This document shows, one piece after another, positions 46,434 to 59,010 of a stretch of 64,000 nucleotides of DNA. The position numbers and the translations under genes were made by a program. The stretch's first letter is position 1, and each line of letters begins with the position of its first letter. Source of the stretch: Capsicum annuum (lineage: Eukaryota > Streptophyta > Magnoliopsida > Solanales > Solanaceae); the NCBI RefSeq assembly GCF_002878395.1, contig NW_025826215.1:189662-253661 (forward strand), read 5' to 3'. The notes beneath the pieces were generated by a model, which ran no database searches, was not told the DNA's origin, and worked only from the letters and a program-made list of their open reading frames with translations.

Positions 46434-49315
46434 AGGTGTTCATGTGTCCTAGGGTGTCTATGAAGTAGTGTCTAGTAGAGTCTTGTGGAATGGTACAGAG
46501 ACATCTGTACTTTTCTTCGAGAGTCTATAGGACATTTAATAAAAAGTTTCCCGTCTTTCCTGCTCGAGGTTTTGTAGTGAAGTTATTCTTCCTGAATATC
46601 CTGTCTATTAGTATGTTACCCTAAAATTTCTCATCGATGACTTATTCTTGAGATAACACAATTATCAAGTTCCAATTTCCTCCCCAGATAATGCGCTCAG
46701 ATTTGCTAGCAGAAGTTTTAGAAGTCATACAAAGGGCTTGAGATGAGCTCTCTAGTGTGTCATAAGTCCCTCAAGTTAAAAGTTATGTCCTCATCCTTAT
46801 GAGTTGTTTAGTTGAGACAGAATTAGATATGTATTCAGATTGTCCATTGACCCTTTTAATATAGGTAATGCTCATGAGAGAAGATACTATGAATCTAGAC
46901 TGTTAAATATAGTTTGTATTCGAGGGATATTATTAACTTCAATGTTATGATATATGAATAGTAAAACCTTATTATAGTTGAAAGTATGGGTATAGAAGAG
47001 TAGTTACAAGAAAAGTGGGAATGACGATTGATAGAAAGTATAGAGATAAATATATGCATGTTATCAAGATGTGTTAAGGTGATATGACCTTGTGCATTAG
47101 TTTAGTAGAGGGTGAAGAAGGAGTTATTAGTTACGGTGAATTTTTGTTTGTTTGAAGTATGGAAGGAGTTATTGATGATATTTATGTGTTTGAAAAGTAT
47201 AGGATATTAATAAAGTGTTTGGTGCTTTAGTATCGTTAACTTAGGCTTCCCTTTTGGTTACAAAAATAGTTTTAGTTGAAACTTATAGAGCTACGATAGT
47301 AATCTAGGTGTATAGAAGGGTAAATAGTAATGATGGATAGAAGGAGGATATATTAATGGATTATAAATAAGATAGGCCATATGATAATGATCAATTATTG
47401 TTATGAAATTCTAGTGGACTAGTGCTTCTTGATATTTTATTTTATAGATTCCAAGTGAGAATTGTATGTAAGGTGGGTTGTTAAATCATATTTAGCACTA
47501 GACATTAAGTTTGAACAGTGGATAGTCATCAAGGTGGATGTAATGATTTCTTGGTTAGTGTGGATAGTTGTATGAAAGTGGTCTAGTAGGCCTGAATAGT
47601 GAATACAAGAGTTTAAGTTGAGTTATTTGTAATTACGTATGATCTTATAAGTATGCTATTGAGGTGTTCCCAAGGTGATATGGGGATTGAATTATTTTTT
47701 TCTAAGGTTAACAAGTGTTGTGTGTGGTTAGTATTACCTTTGAATTTATAAGTATGAATGAGGCTATGTGGTATGTAATGTCCTTGTCAGTTAACTTATG
47801 GATTACAGGTTGATGAGGTTGGTGTAAGGAAAAATATAAGGTAGATATGTGATATTAGTAGAGTATGAAGGAAGTTAATATGGTTAAGCAAGAGTTTGGA
47901 CATATCCATGTTATGTGTTTGAATCTAAGTTGGTGAGTATTTAAGTTGTTATATGATGACTTTTAGGGCTACAGAAATATAAGATTTGAATCTCAGAAAA
48001 AGGTATTAGCATTGGGTGTTAGCAGTAAAGATACAATCCTTCAGGGTAAGTTTAGTTTTATGTGTATTGATTATACTCCAGACTCTAGAGTAAAGTGATT
48101 GAAGTTTAGATTAGAGTTTATTTAGTGGTTCACAGTCTTACAGTGATGGCTTAAAGCTAAGGGGGAGATGATAGAATAAGTAACCAAGTCAAACTTTTAG
48201 ATTATAGTAGTGATACTAGTGTAGTGTAGAAAACCAGTAAGGGAGGATGATGCCCGACCCATTCTCATCTCAATACAAAGTTTTGTACTTTAGTTATCCC
48301 GATAGCTACTCATGCCTTACATGTCGGTTCCATAAACACAGTTCATATTTATGCACCTTATAGAAAAATCATGTATACTTCCAGTTCCTAACATAAACAG
48401 TTCCATTTCACTCAGCAGTACGAATTATGTTTCATGAAATCATGGATTCCAAACTCAGGTCATGTAGATCATGACTCATGTACTCATGATTTATAGTATA
48501 TTTAGTTCCAGGTACTCATGCTACACTCCTAATGATCATCGAAATTCAGATTATGTCATTGGTGTCCTTAGTTTCAATCTCCTTAATAAATTCCTACGTT
48601 TGATGCCCTATTCCTCAGGCCTCAGTAAGAATGTCATGTTTGTATGTATGTGGATAGATGCATTGCGTGTTAGTGAGTTTCTAGTAAAAAGTTGAATATA
48701 GTTGTTGTAGTGGAATGCACAGTATAAGCTAACCCATTTAGCCAATAATTCAGTCTAGCAGCCATATAGGAAAGTTTCTATGGTTTACAATCTTCCTAAC
48801 TAGTCATATCATTCTAAGAGAAAATTTGTTCGCCTCATGTACTTTGCAAATTCAGATCAGTTCATGCATCATGCATCAATTTCAGAATCTAGATGTTCAG
48901 TCATGATCCAACTCATAAGTTTCCTTGCATCGTCTCAGTGTTTTCCTAGTATTTCAACCAAATCAGTATTATTCGGAGATGAATGATCCCAAGGGGGAGA
49001 TGTTGTAATACCCCGAGTTTTCATGTCATAAACCTCTTATCTTTTTCTTATGAAATTAGATCCAGCCTAAAGTAATGGTTACTCATAAGTTGACTCTCTC
49101 ATTTCTATCTCAACTTATAACCATTCTCACGTCACTTTATGTATTCAAGAAATCAGCTCAGTCATGATATTCAGTTAATGTATCATATTTCAGACTCAGT
49201 TAACCGATTATGTCCTAAGTCATGCATGTTCAATATATGATCTCAGTTACCTTAGTACAGTACTCTCAATATAACCAGTCTCATTCGAGGAAGAATGTTC
49301 CCAAGGGGGAGATAT
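46434..49315 (+). other. B internal region, second copy
   Basis: About 2.9 kb. An ATG near 46690 opens a short frame (MRSDLLAEVLEVIQRA then stop) that could be a relic Gag start, but nothing after it matches gag-pol. The embedded purine tract plus TGTAATACCC recurs near 48988-49008. The final polypurine tract lies at 49300-49311. The family therefore looks non-autonomous. Confidence 0.75.
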
Positions 49316-51285
49316 TATAATACCTCATACTTTTCTTTGTTCAGTTCATCTCCTAGTGTATGCTTAAGAAGCTTAGAACCTGAAAAATTCACTAAGTGTT
49401 GGAAACTTAGTCATATATTTAAGACTTTATAACTTTGATGAATTTTAAACTGACCTTTCGGACTTCGAGATAAGGGTTTTTGAGTTGAATTATATTTAGG
49501 GCAGTAAGGATCATGTCTCGGGGAAGTTTCATAATTTTTATGTGAGAAGTTATGGCATTTTTTATTTAGAAGGTAGCTCACCACGATAGTACCACGTTGC
49601 AGTGACATGCAAAATAACACTCATCCAGTTTTCAGTGGATCACCGCAATAGTACCGCATCGAGGTAAAGTTTCGGTTTGCAATCGTCCGTTTTTTAGTGA
49701 AGCACCATGATTAGCCCGTATCACAGTGAATCTCAAATTACCGCTCTTCCCTTTCAAGTGTCTCACCGTGATTGCACTGAGTCACGGTGAAGTGCTAAAT
49801 CACACTTGTCCTTTGGATGGAAAATTCCAGTAGCTTAACGCGATTCCACCGCATTGCCATGAAGGTGTATTTGTTATGTTCTTAATCCATAATTTGAAAT
49901 GCATTTGTCATGACCTCTACCCTAGTGTGTGAAGTGTTTATGAGGTGAATAATGTTCCTAGAAATCACTTAGAGCCAAGTTGAACCAAGAACCTTAGATT
50001 CATACGAAGTTTGGGGTTCGATTCTATAATGGTCTACTTTAAATGTGTATAAATTTTGTATACATGGGATTTTTCATCTTAAAACCCACCAAATTATAAA
50101 TAATTGAATTAACTTTGAGTTTAAAATTAGGGTTCATACCCAATATTGTTATTTGCAAGATTATGAGATTTTGAGAGATTTAGATGTTGAATTGCATGTC
50201 CACTTTTATAATTTTATGCGTATTGCTGAAATTTTCAGATTTAGAATTGAATTATCATGATCTTCATTATCAAGCATGAATATTATCACATTTTAACATG
50301 TATTTGATGTGTGGGTTATTAATCCCTAGTTGAATATTGCTATTTTAAGAATGATCATGCTATGAGCACTCTTTGACTAAATTAGTTTAGATTTTTGATA
50401 AAGATTTGATCTTTGATCTCAGTTTAGACATTGAATCCACTTTACTGTTTCAGAATTCAGTTTAACTTTGCAATTATACAGTTGGTTTGGAAATGAACCA
50501 TTATACTATATTTTTAAAGTGAATTTCTAACAAAATGAGCATACAGATTAAAGGGAGTAGTATTTAGCATTGAGCGAGAAGTGTGGGATTAGTATTTCCT
50601 AACTTCCACAGAACTACGTAGCCAACATAGGTACAGATTATCAGATTATTCCTATTTTTATATGGATGATAGCTACAGATGTGATCACTTAGATTAGGTT
50701 ATACTCCTTGGCAAAAGTATGACACCTCTCCCCATCGTGAGGTTTTTCCCATCGGGAAACAAGACGTTGAACTCCATGATAGCTCACATGGTTTATGTCG
50801 GTTAGAAGAACCTCCCTTCAGATAAAGTATTTTTCCCTACAACTTATATATATGTATACTAAAGTTTTTAGCACTATAGCTTAAAAGTCTTCTTATAAAT
50901 AGAATAACATGACAGTTTTAGAAACTAAGTGTAAAGGCTCACGGACTTACTCAGATATTGCTTTACTTAAGCCTCAGTTACAGACTTACAGTATTCAGTT
51001 CTTAGAAGATAAAGGTGAGCCCTTTTCACTTAGCTTACATGATTTGCGAACAGAATAGAAGTACATCTTTTAGAACTAAGTGTTATGACTCACGATATTG
51101 ATACAACATGTTTTACTATTCATGATATATGATTTCTCAGCTTTCAGTTACTCAAGCCATTGTGAGGCATTTTCACTTAGCATATATTTTTACAAAATAT
51201 AAGTACTTATATATATATATATATATATACAGTTACAGTTTTACTTTTACATTTACCCCCATATACTCAGTACATTCCAAAAGTA

Positions 51286-51321
<36 letters not shown>

Positions 51322-51782
51322 TATGTGCTACATTATCTCATAATATAGGTACAAGTTGCAGTATGTACAGTCAAAATCAGACAGTTGCAGATTCCAGCCA
51401 GCAGATGATGAGTCCTCCTACTTCGGGGACTTTAGTTAGATGTTATTTATGTACTTTACTTTCTTACTCATATGTATTGATTAGTGGCAGTTGGAGTCGC
51501 GTCCCAGCTATATATAGTTAGTATAGTAGTGGCTTCATAGATGTCAGTTAGAGTCAGTCATGTAATTTCAGTCCCTCTTTTCAGACTTTATCAGAATGTA
51601 CAATTATTTCAGTATTGTATTTTCATAGATTCCATTATTATTATGTTTCCGCATAGTAAACTCAGGCATTTTATACATATTTAATCAGTTGCTTAATAGT
51701 ATGCCAGATCATGGGTTAGCTTGGGATCACGTGTGGTCCTAAGCACCGTGTAACGTCTCGAGACTATTTTTGGGGCGTTCCA
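49316..51782 (+). repeat. LTR B3 (right outer LTR), with internal deletion
   Basis: 2,467 bp. The first dinucleotide is TA instead of TG; the end is GGGGCGTTCCA. Compared with B2 it lacks about 550 bp between 50118 and 50122 (equivalent to about 44236-44785). TA dinucleotide tracts lie at 51211-51229 and 51290-51318. It is followed by AGCAT (51783-51787), the right copy of the outer target duplication. Confidence 0.9.
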
Positions 51783-51787
51783 AGCAT

Positions 51788-52090
51788 GAAGTAGACATAG
51801 ATGATTTAAATGTAGATGATGATTATATTGGTGATACACCCAAAGTCGGTAATGCTGATGTTAGATCTGAATCCATTAATCTTCTTTATTTTCCTCTCTG
51901 TCCCCCTATAAGATCTCATAGAAGAACTAGTATTGTATAAGAATTTTATATGGAAATAGAGGGAGAAAGTAAGGTCCAATGCAATATTTTTCAACTGGTA
52001 TATGACATAAGACAGGAGGTAATAAAGGGGGTATGGATGTGTTGGTGATATATTTACAACAAATACACCCAATAGAGCTAGCGGTGGCAA
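51788..52090 (+). mobile_element. hAT-type transposon remnant, right part
   Basis: Continues the acidic frame broken at 5133: joining across one copy of AGCAT gives an in-phase run (EEEHEVDIDDLNVDDDYIG) typical of hAT transposase N-terminal regions. It decays by about 51,920. A TAGCGGTGGCAAAA stretch at 52079-52092 looks like a hAT terminus but could belong to another copy. Confidence 0.5.
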
Positions 52091-52149
52091 AAGGTGGTGA
52101 GCCAGTTAGGGGGCAAACTCAAAGTAGATTAAACCCGACAATCGGTCAA

Positions 52150-52658
52150 TTAGTTCAGACCAAACACAGATTGCACATACATATTTGTAAGTATTTGTGT
52201 ATTTTTGCGAATAGATGAATATGTATAATATAAAAATACACTTTTGTATAATCTCAAGTGTAACTTAGCCTCTCCATCCATGATATAGGCAGCTATAAAT
52301 CTCTCAGTACACATTCCTTTCAGGTGTCTACTGTCAACAACTACGACAGGTCTCTCTGATACTTTACTGAATGCATGAAGAGCTATAAATACATATAAGA
52401 ACTCATTTTCAGTTGTCTTCTTTATTCTTATATGCGAACCATGATAAGTAGTGTTCAAAATATATAAGTATGCTGGTAATTTGACGTATGATGCAAATGA
52501 TTTTCTCCTCAATTCTTCTATTGCTATTTTCTTTGCCCGACAACATAAACTGCATGTCAAATTCATATCCAAGTCTTCCTTCATGTCATTTATATTTCAG
52601 TTGTGTTGTATTTTTGTTTGTGATTTTTAAGTTTTGAATTAACAATACCAGCTATCAA
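52150..52658 (-). pseudogene. Mutator-like (MULE) transposase fragment, central part
   Basis: The 144-residue frame (52150-52584) contains FASYVKLPAYLYILNTTYHG, NEFLYVFIALHAF and RPVVVVDSRHLKG, matching the start of the MULE transposase domain; the aspartate in VVVVD is the first catalytic residue of its DDE-type core. The frame then loses similarity after FIAAYIMDGEAKL, so the second and third catalytic motifs are missing. The N-terminal half lies at 56653-57262 on the other side of solo LTR F. Confidence 0.85.
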
Positions 52659-52663
52659 CATAC

Positions 52664-55600
52664 TATAACGCCCCGATTCTCGAGAACCGAAACGCCACAC
52701 GGTGCTTATGATCCCAAAGGACCATAAGCTAACCCTTTTTCTGATATTTGTACCTGTTCACTGCATAATATAATAAAATACATGTGAAAACTGGCTAACA
52801 CTTGCCATAAGGTTCAAACATCTAGAAATATACAATACCTTAAACCACACACTAATACATCTGTCTAAAAAGCCTCTACACTGCCTGAACTGTGGAGTTG
52901 AAGGGACAATTCCCCCAACTAACTCCGTCTACTAAAATCAAATACTGTAATAACAACATCCTCGGATGATGAGGACTCACTGCTGCACCCACTGCTGCTA
53001 TACAAGTGACTTCTAAGATGCTCCAAGTTTCACTCCTCTGAACCTATGGTGCCCCAAAATAAAAGAACACCATAGCGCGAATGCGTCAGTACTAAGATGT
53101 ACTGAGTATGTAAGCAGGGAAGGCTAAATGCAAGGGCTTATGCATAAACATTTAATCAATAGAATAATCATAAGAATAACGAACGAGTACACATATATGA
53201 ATGCACAGTTCACAACCACTATAACAATTATAACGACTCCAGATACCACAGCTCGGATACCACTTTACTGTCCTCGGAACTCACTACTGTACTGGGGTAC
53301 TGCATTACTGAATCACAGGATACCAACACTGATCAATCGAATACAATCACACCCCTGACTCCTGAAGATTTATACTAACACAGAAATCATGGGAGGTAGT
53401 TACATAACACACCATGACTCCTCATAAGCAACTGAATATGTGGGGGTGCACGCAATAATTTGAATAATATCTTTGATTTCGTAAAACATGCGTATGGAAA
53501 ATGAAGACTCACATGGGTTGAATTTCATTATCCATACTTCTCATAATATTATAGAGAGAAAAACATAAGTAAAATCCCATAAATCATCATAAAATCATCA
53601 ATATTCATCATAAATTCTCATGACTCATGATAGACAACAAAACTCATCAACTCAAGACTCGGAGCGACTCGATAGTTCAAAAAACATACTCTTATGGACA
53701 AGGGAGTTTCCTATAACCGACAACCCCACGTGAGCCGCGTGGAATACCAATGTTTTCCCTCCTAGGGAGAGCACTCCCATTGGTAGGAGTGTTGTACTCT
53801 TGCCAGGGAGTACAACCTTAAAGCTTGCATAATCACAATTCGGCTCTCTGGCCAACAATATCATCATCAACAACCCTACGGTGGCACATAGGTTTGGGGA
53901 AATACCAAATTTCCCTCTCAGTGCTAAGTAATACTCCCCGACTAGCTCAGAACGCGTTAGGAAATCCACCACAACATCACAAGGGTATATCATAAAGACC
54001 AAATCAAATCTCTTTGGAAATCCACCACAACACACAAGGGTCTATCATAAAGACCAAATCAAATCTCTTTCTCATTTATCAAATCATATTAATTTGTGGA
54101 TTCCTAACTCAACACATTTTAGATTAAAATATTTTAATTTTTCTCAACATCAACATGGTATCAATAACACAGCATTTCATCTCTGCGAGCTTAAAATCAA
54201 TATAAATCATCCCAACTCTACGGATGCAAATCAATATTCTCAAATGATCATTCTTTCATTCCAATATTCAAATCATGACAATAGCTTTTGAAAAGCATTT
54301 AAGATTTTCAAATCATAGTAAGATTTTGTATGTCGTAATGTAACTCAAATCATGGCTCTTATATCAAGAATCCTCAAAAAAATAATTTCATAGTAGTGGT
54401 ATGCAATTTATGGCATAAAATCTCAATTCAAGAAAACAAGATAATAAGGTTATTATGTATACCAATATTGGACGATTCAAAGTTCCATAAATCATATCTT
54501 GAAAACACTTGAAATATCAACTCATGGTAGAAATATGAAATTCACCATATCAAATCATAACTTGGGAATAATAAAGTAATCATGTACATCAAAGCTTAAA
54601 CAATTTATATTTTTCATAACCTCATAATTCATCATTAAAACATCTTGGGTATTTACCCACTTTACAAAATCATGAAATTCCAATGATAAAATCAATTCTT
54701 TGGGCACAAGAATGAAAAGATATTCTTGTTCAAAACCCCACATACTAAGTTCTCACGGAATTCATGCTAAGTTCTCAAATCATCGGAAATTCATCGATCA
54801 TAGCACGACTAAGATTACCATGGAACTGACTCAGCTCTAGACCAGCAGACTATTTCGGGCATACGTACCCCCAGCAATCAATAACATAAGTAATACGTAG
54901 TATACAATAACGCATACTCACATGCCCACAGGCTATCATGTACCATGCATTCATTAACACCTCATACCAATCATTTGAAAATCATATTCATATACAAGTA
55001 TTGGGATCTCATGCCATTATATCGTAGATCATTCAACAAGGATGCATATGGTTAAGGAAGAATACAACATAATGTAGTTCATCCAATCGGGATACACACA
55101 AATAACATACATTCAACACATCATGGTTCACTTCTCAAGGTTCTTTCCTTTAAGATCTTGATATATGCAATTCGATCCATAATTAGACATTTCATACTTA
55201 GCGTGGCCTAATGGCCTTACCATTTTCCTCAAGCATCATAGTAAACACGTAGCATGCAAGTATGGTATGAACTCATCACTTCGATCACAAGGGGTCATAC
55301 GATCCATTCTTCTTCAACTAGGCATTTCTACAATTACCTTGCATGCACCATTTAGGCATAGGTCAGTATGAACAATTACATGTGCTACAACACCATCATT
55401 CATCTTAATTCCACCAACTAAATCCCTTGTCCGCACTTACAACCATATCATAAGCCTTCCACACAACATCCCCAATTTTAGACAATAACATGGAGTTCAT
55501 GTTGAACGTATACATAGAAAGTAGTCTAGTCATTTCGAACTTATTATATCCTAAGAACATAAATTTATAGCCTCTTAGACAATTCCACAAACACCTTACA

Positions 55601-55743
55601 TGCACTTTTAGGCATTGGTGAATTCGTCAAATTCTCATGTTTTCCGCCACCCCATATATCTCATCCAACACACATAATCATCACATGCATGTATCAACCA
55701 ACATACACCATCACCACACATATATATATATCAACCAACATGC

Positions 55744-55784
<41 letters not shown>

Positions 55785-55863
55785 AGTAACATACATAATC
55801 CTCATATATATCTCAACCATCAAATATCAATCAACATATATATACATCATCAAAGTCTAGAAA

Positions 55864-55894
<31 letters not shown>

Positions 55895-56647
55895 ACTTGA
55901 ACTTTCAAAAAGGGATTCGTGGACTCTATGGACGAAAGGAGTCCATAGATAAACACTTGCATACCTTAGATTTCGTGGCCGGAAGAGATTGACGGAAGGA
56001 ATTCTTGAATCAAAGCCTCCAATTAATTTCCCCCAATTCAAAACCCTAACCCTAACTTGATATATATATATATATATATATAAGAGAAATGAGAGGAAAA
56101 TAATACAAGTTCTCAGCTGAATGGGGTATTTATAGAGGTTTAAAAGAGTGGCGAAAGACCAAAATACCCCTAAGAAACAAATAAAATCTGAATCTATCCT
56201 TCAATGATCTATCCAATAGGATGAAGTAAATTGGTCATAACTTTTTACTCCGATGTCCAAATTGGATGAAACCAATTTTATTGAAAAGAAGACTCTCAGT
56301 GCTTTCTGTTGATATATAGCAGCTCACACAGTTCATTATGTACAAGGAGTTATGATCGTTTGAAGTTGACCAAAAAATCGCCTGGCTGCAGTATTTTTTT
56401 TCCTGCATATTTTACTGTTCACAGTTCGATCAGAATGGTCGGAGTTTGATCAGAATGGTCGTAACTCATCGCTCGAGTGTCCGTTTTGGGTGACCCACAT
56501 ATTGTTGGAAAGCTTATTCGATGCTCTACGAAATAGTGGGTCGAAATCCAAGAAATGACACACAGAAAAATTATAAATCATTCTCGAAGATAGGATCCAA
56601 TACGTTTATGCACAAAATTTTGACGAAAAATTTTTTGGGGTATTACA
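52664..56647 (-). repeat. F: 3,984-bp solo LTR inserted in the MULE
   Basis: Flanked by CATAC at 52659-52663 and 56648-56652. Ends are TATAACGCCCC (TG changed to TA) and GGGTATTACA. In sense (minus) orientation its 3' end carries the same GGTTAGCTTATGGTCC and AGCACCGTGT blocks as families A, B and E. It has no internal coding domain. It contains the cross-family block at 56458-56521 and several TA tracts, and ends in a CCCTAACCCTAA-like stretch near 56044. Confidence 0.88.
55685..56085. repeat. TA-dinucleotide microsatellites in F
   Basis: Long TA runs at about 55749-55783, 55865-55890 and 56060-56082 with shorter ones at 55718-55729. Small open frames rich in Y/I across them are artefacts. 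Confidence 0.95.
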
Positions 56648-56652
56648 CATAC

Positions 56653-57262
56653 TTATTGCGTATTTGGGATAAACTTTGTCTTTCACTGGAAATGTATGTT
56701 CTAGTTCGAACTCTCTAACTCTAAACATCCAATATTTCATGATACCAGAGGCATGAAATAAAAAGTCATAATTACGAATTTTGCATAATAGTGTATGACT
56801 GCACTTGAAAAATTAAATACAGTCAAATACATTTAACCAAATATTAAACATCAAAAAGATAATGTAGAATATAATTACCAGTTCTTACTTGACCTTTCAG
56901 ATCGTATTTGAAACTTCTCCCTAATTGTATAATCCTTCATGACTGATTTAAAAAAAAAATTTTGAGAGATATACCTAGTCTAACTCAACATGCTTATGAT
57001 GTGGGTCTGAGATAATCACATGACTTGTATCCATCTCAAATTCATCTAAAGCTTTCACATTATCAGAAACTATTAATATACCGTGAGTAGATATATTTAC
57101 CCATTGAAGCAAATTGTAACAGACACTTTCACTATTATATAATGATGAACTTGCAAATGTGATGAAAGCATCTTACTCCAAAATACTTACATACAAAGGA
57201 AAACAATTCATCACCTTTATCTCCTTCTTTTACTATATACACCTTTAAACTAATGTTATTAT
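56653..57262 (-). pseudogene. MULE transposase fragment, N-terminal part
   Basis: Minus-strand translation in three frames gives KVYIVKEGDKGDELFSFV (near 57250-57195), then DAFITFASSSLYNSESVCYN and ILIVSDNVKALDEFEMDTSH (57180-57010), then SVMKDYTIREKFQIRSERSS (56945-56885). This is the order in plant MULE proteins. A stop after HHKHVELD (56975-56977), a poly-A/T expansion and two frameshifts show it is a pseudogene. 56653-56880 may be an intron remnant. Confidence 0.8.
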
Positions 57263-59010
57263 GTATACATATTTACCCTACACTATCAATTTGTTGGTAT
57301 TGAGTTTGAATTCTTTTGCAGCTTATATCTGCATTAATACGAGATGACAGAAGAACATATAGTTGGTTGTATAATGCGTTTGTGCTCAATAATATAACTT
57401 TAGTGATGTACTTTTCGTAATTTTGTTCATGTATTCATCTCCCAGAGTGCTTTACAAGAACAGGGAGCTTCCCATTGCTAATCTCCAACACACCAAAAAG
57501 ATTATCAAAAAATACAAATTAACAAATACAACATATTCAATCAATCAAACATATACAAATATACCTAGAGCATACAAACAAAATCATAACAGCATAAAGA
57601 CACTCAATCGATCATACTTATTTTTATGATTGGCCACATCATAAATTATCTAGATAAGCTTACTTTGATGATAAGCTAAGCAATAATACAACTATACTCA
57701 GAACATATAAACAGAATTATAAATGCATAAATACACTCAAAATATACAAAATAACTCGAAATATACAAATGCACACAAAGTATATAATTATACTCATCAA
57801 GTCACAATTGCACTGAAAATATACAAATAAACTCACAATAAACAAATAAACTCAGAATATACAATTACAATCAACATACACAAGATAAACTCAAAATATA
57901 CAAGCACAAATAAAATATACACACACAATCAAAATATACAAATAAACTCAAAAATTATAAATATACCGAATAAAATACAACTACACTCAACAGAATATAC
58001 AATACACTGAACAATATACAATAACATTCTAAAGAACAAAATCGATACTACTAATTGAGTATGTAGCAGAATTAAGTTCGATCAAATAATAACTCTTTAA
58101 GTTCGATCAAAATTAAGTTTGATCAAATAATCGAATCCAATTAAATATTCAAAATACACTTTGAATTAAAAAAACATTAATGTAGCAAAAACAATTTCGA
58201 ACAAAATGATTAAGTCCACTTGATTTTCTGAAATACACATATGAAATCAAGTTTGGGATTCAATTCATGTATCACAAATGATGATTTATTTTAAAAAATT
58301 TAAAGATCACGAAGGAAAGAAAATTATACAGTAAAATTGCGTTTGAATTTGATTTGAGCTATTGAAAATAAACGACAAATACGTTTAGTAAGAGTCATTT
58401 ATGAAAAAAGAATCTTTAGCTTTAAATACATGGCATAATTTTAGCGCTTTTAAATTCCTTGTTTAACTCAACTGATTTGAAAAAAAAAAAAAAAGATTCT
58501 TAATCCCATTTGCATATGTATTTCAAGAGCAAAAGGTGTCTAACATACAAAATACAAGTTGCTATGTCAAATAATTATGAAATTGTTGCTATGAAGCGTC
58601 TAATTATGGGCTTAAGTTTGTTACTTATGAATTTTTTCCAACAAAATAATTCAGAACAAAATCAAAATTCAGCCTAATCCGAAAGACAGACCCGATCCAA
58701 AGAATAATTCACTAAAATAAGAAAAAACCAAAGCTAATTAGGAAAGTGAAACATCAAGAACAACAGATCTGAAACTCCATCATCGGCCTGAGCTCACTCT
58801 GCAACACTTGGGTTAGCTCGCTAGGGGAAAACATTTTTAAATATTTTCGGAAAGACTTACTTGTAGTCTAGATCAACCATAAATAACAATTATGGATTCC
58901 AATTATTCTATTTTTTTGAATAATTGGTTTAATCAATTCAGACATTTCAAAAGAAAAAAATTGGGTTGGGGGGTGGGGTAGGGAGCGGTTCTAGTTTCCA
59001 AATAATTCTT
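57263..59010. other. AT-rich intergenic sequence, no gene recognised
   Basis: No coding similarity was found in six frames. Contains the periodic A-rich tract (57715-58035), a triple AAGTTCGATCAAA repeat at about 58075-58132, and a GC-richer spot at 58780-58830 without an open frame. It is unlike the LTR families, so it is probably old unique sequence. Confidence 0.6.
57715..58035. repeat. Degenerate A-rich tandem repeat, ~20-bp units
   Basis: Repeated words such as ATATACAAATAAACTCA recur roughly every 18-25 bases with substitutions. Low complexity; non-coding. Confidence 0.75.

Larger units (their letters stand above)
5134..51782 (+). mobile_element. Family-B LTR retrotransposon in three-LTR tandem form, with nested insertions
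   Basis: The outer ends are TGTAATAC at 5134 and GTTCCA at 51782. They are flanked by an identical AGCAT at 5129-5133 and 51783-51787. Three family-B LTRs occur in one orientation: B1 (5134-6124 plus continuation after 8701 and again after 38290), B2 (43438-46416) and B3 (49316-51782). They are separated by two copies of the same internal sequence. B2 is preceded by a polypurine tract and followed by a primer site, so it serves as 3' LTR of one unit and 5' LTR of the next. No gag-pol was recognised, so the family is probably mobilised in trans. Confidence 0.85.

Noticed and set aside
48471..48695. 74-codon frame in B internal region, similar to one near 42660
   Set aside because: The two are copies of one duplicated internal region; the other copy has stops, and no gag-pol or other family is recognisable.
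51129..51521. 130-codon plus-strand frame
   Set aside because: Lies within LTR B3 and runs through TA microsatellites (YIYIYIY). Equivalent stretches in other LTR-B copies (10061, 39642, 45785) are broken, so it is LTR sequence.
43438..51782. B2-B3 as a separate complete element
   Set aside because: Its left flank is a polypurine tract and does not match AGCAT on the right; AGCAT matches only the outer end at 5133.
56035..56060. Telomere-like CCCTAA repeat near 56044
   Set aside because: Only about two units (CCCTAACCCTAAC) inside solo LTR F, too short for interstitial telomere DNA.
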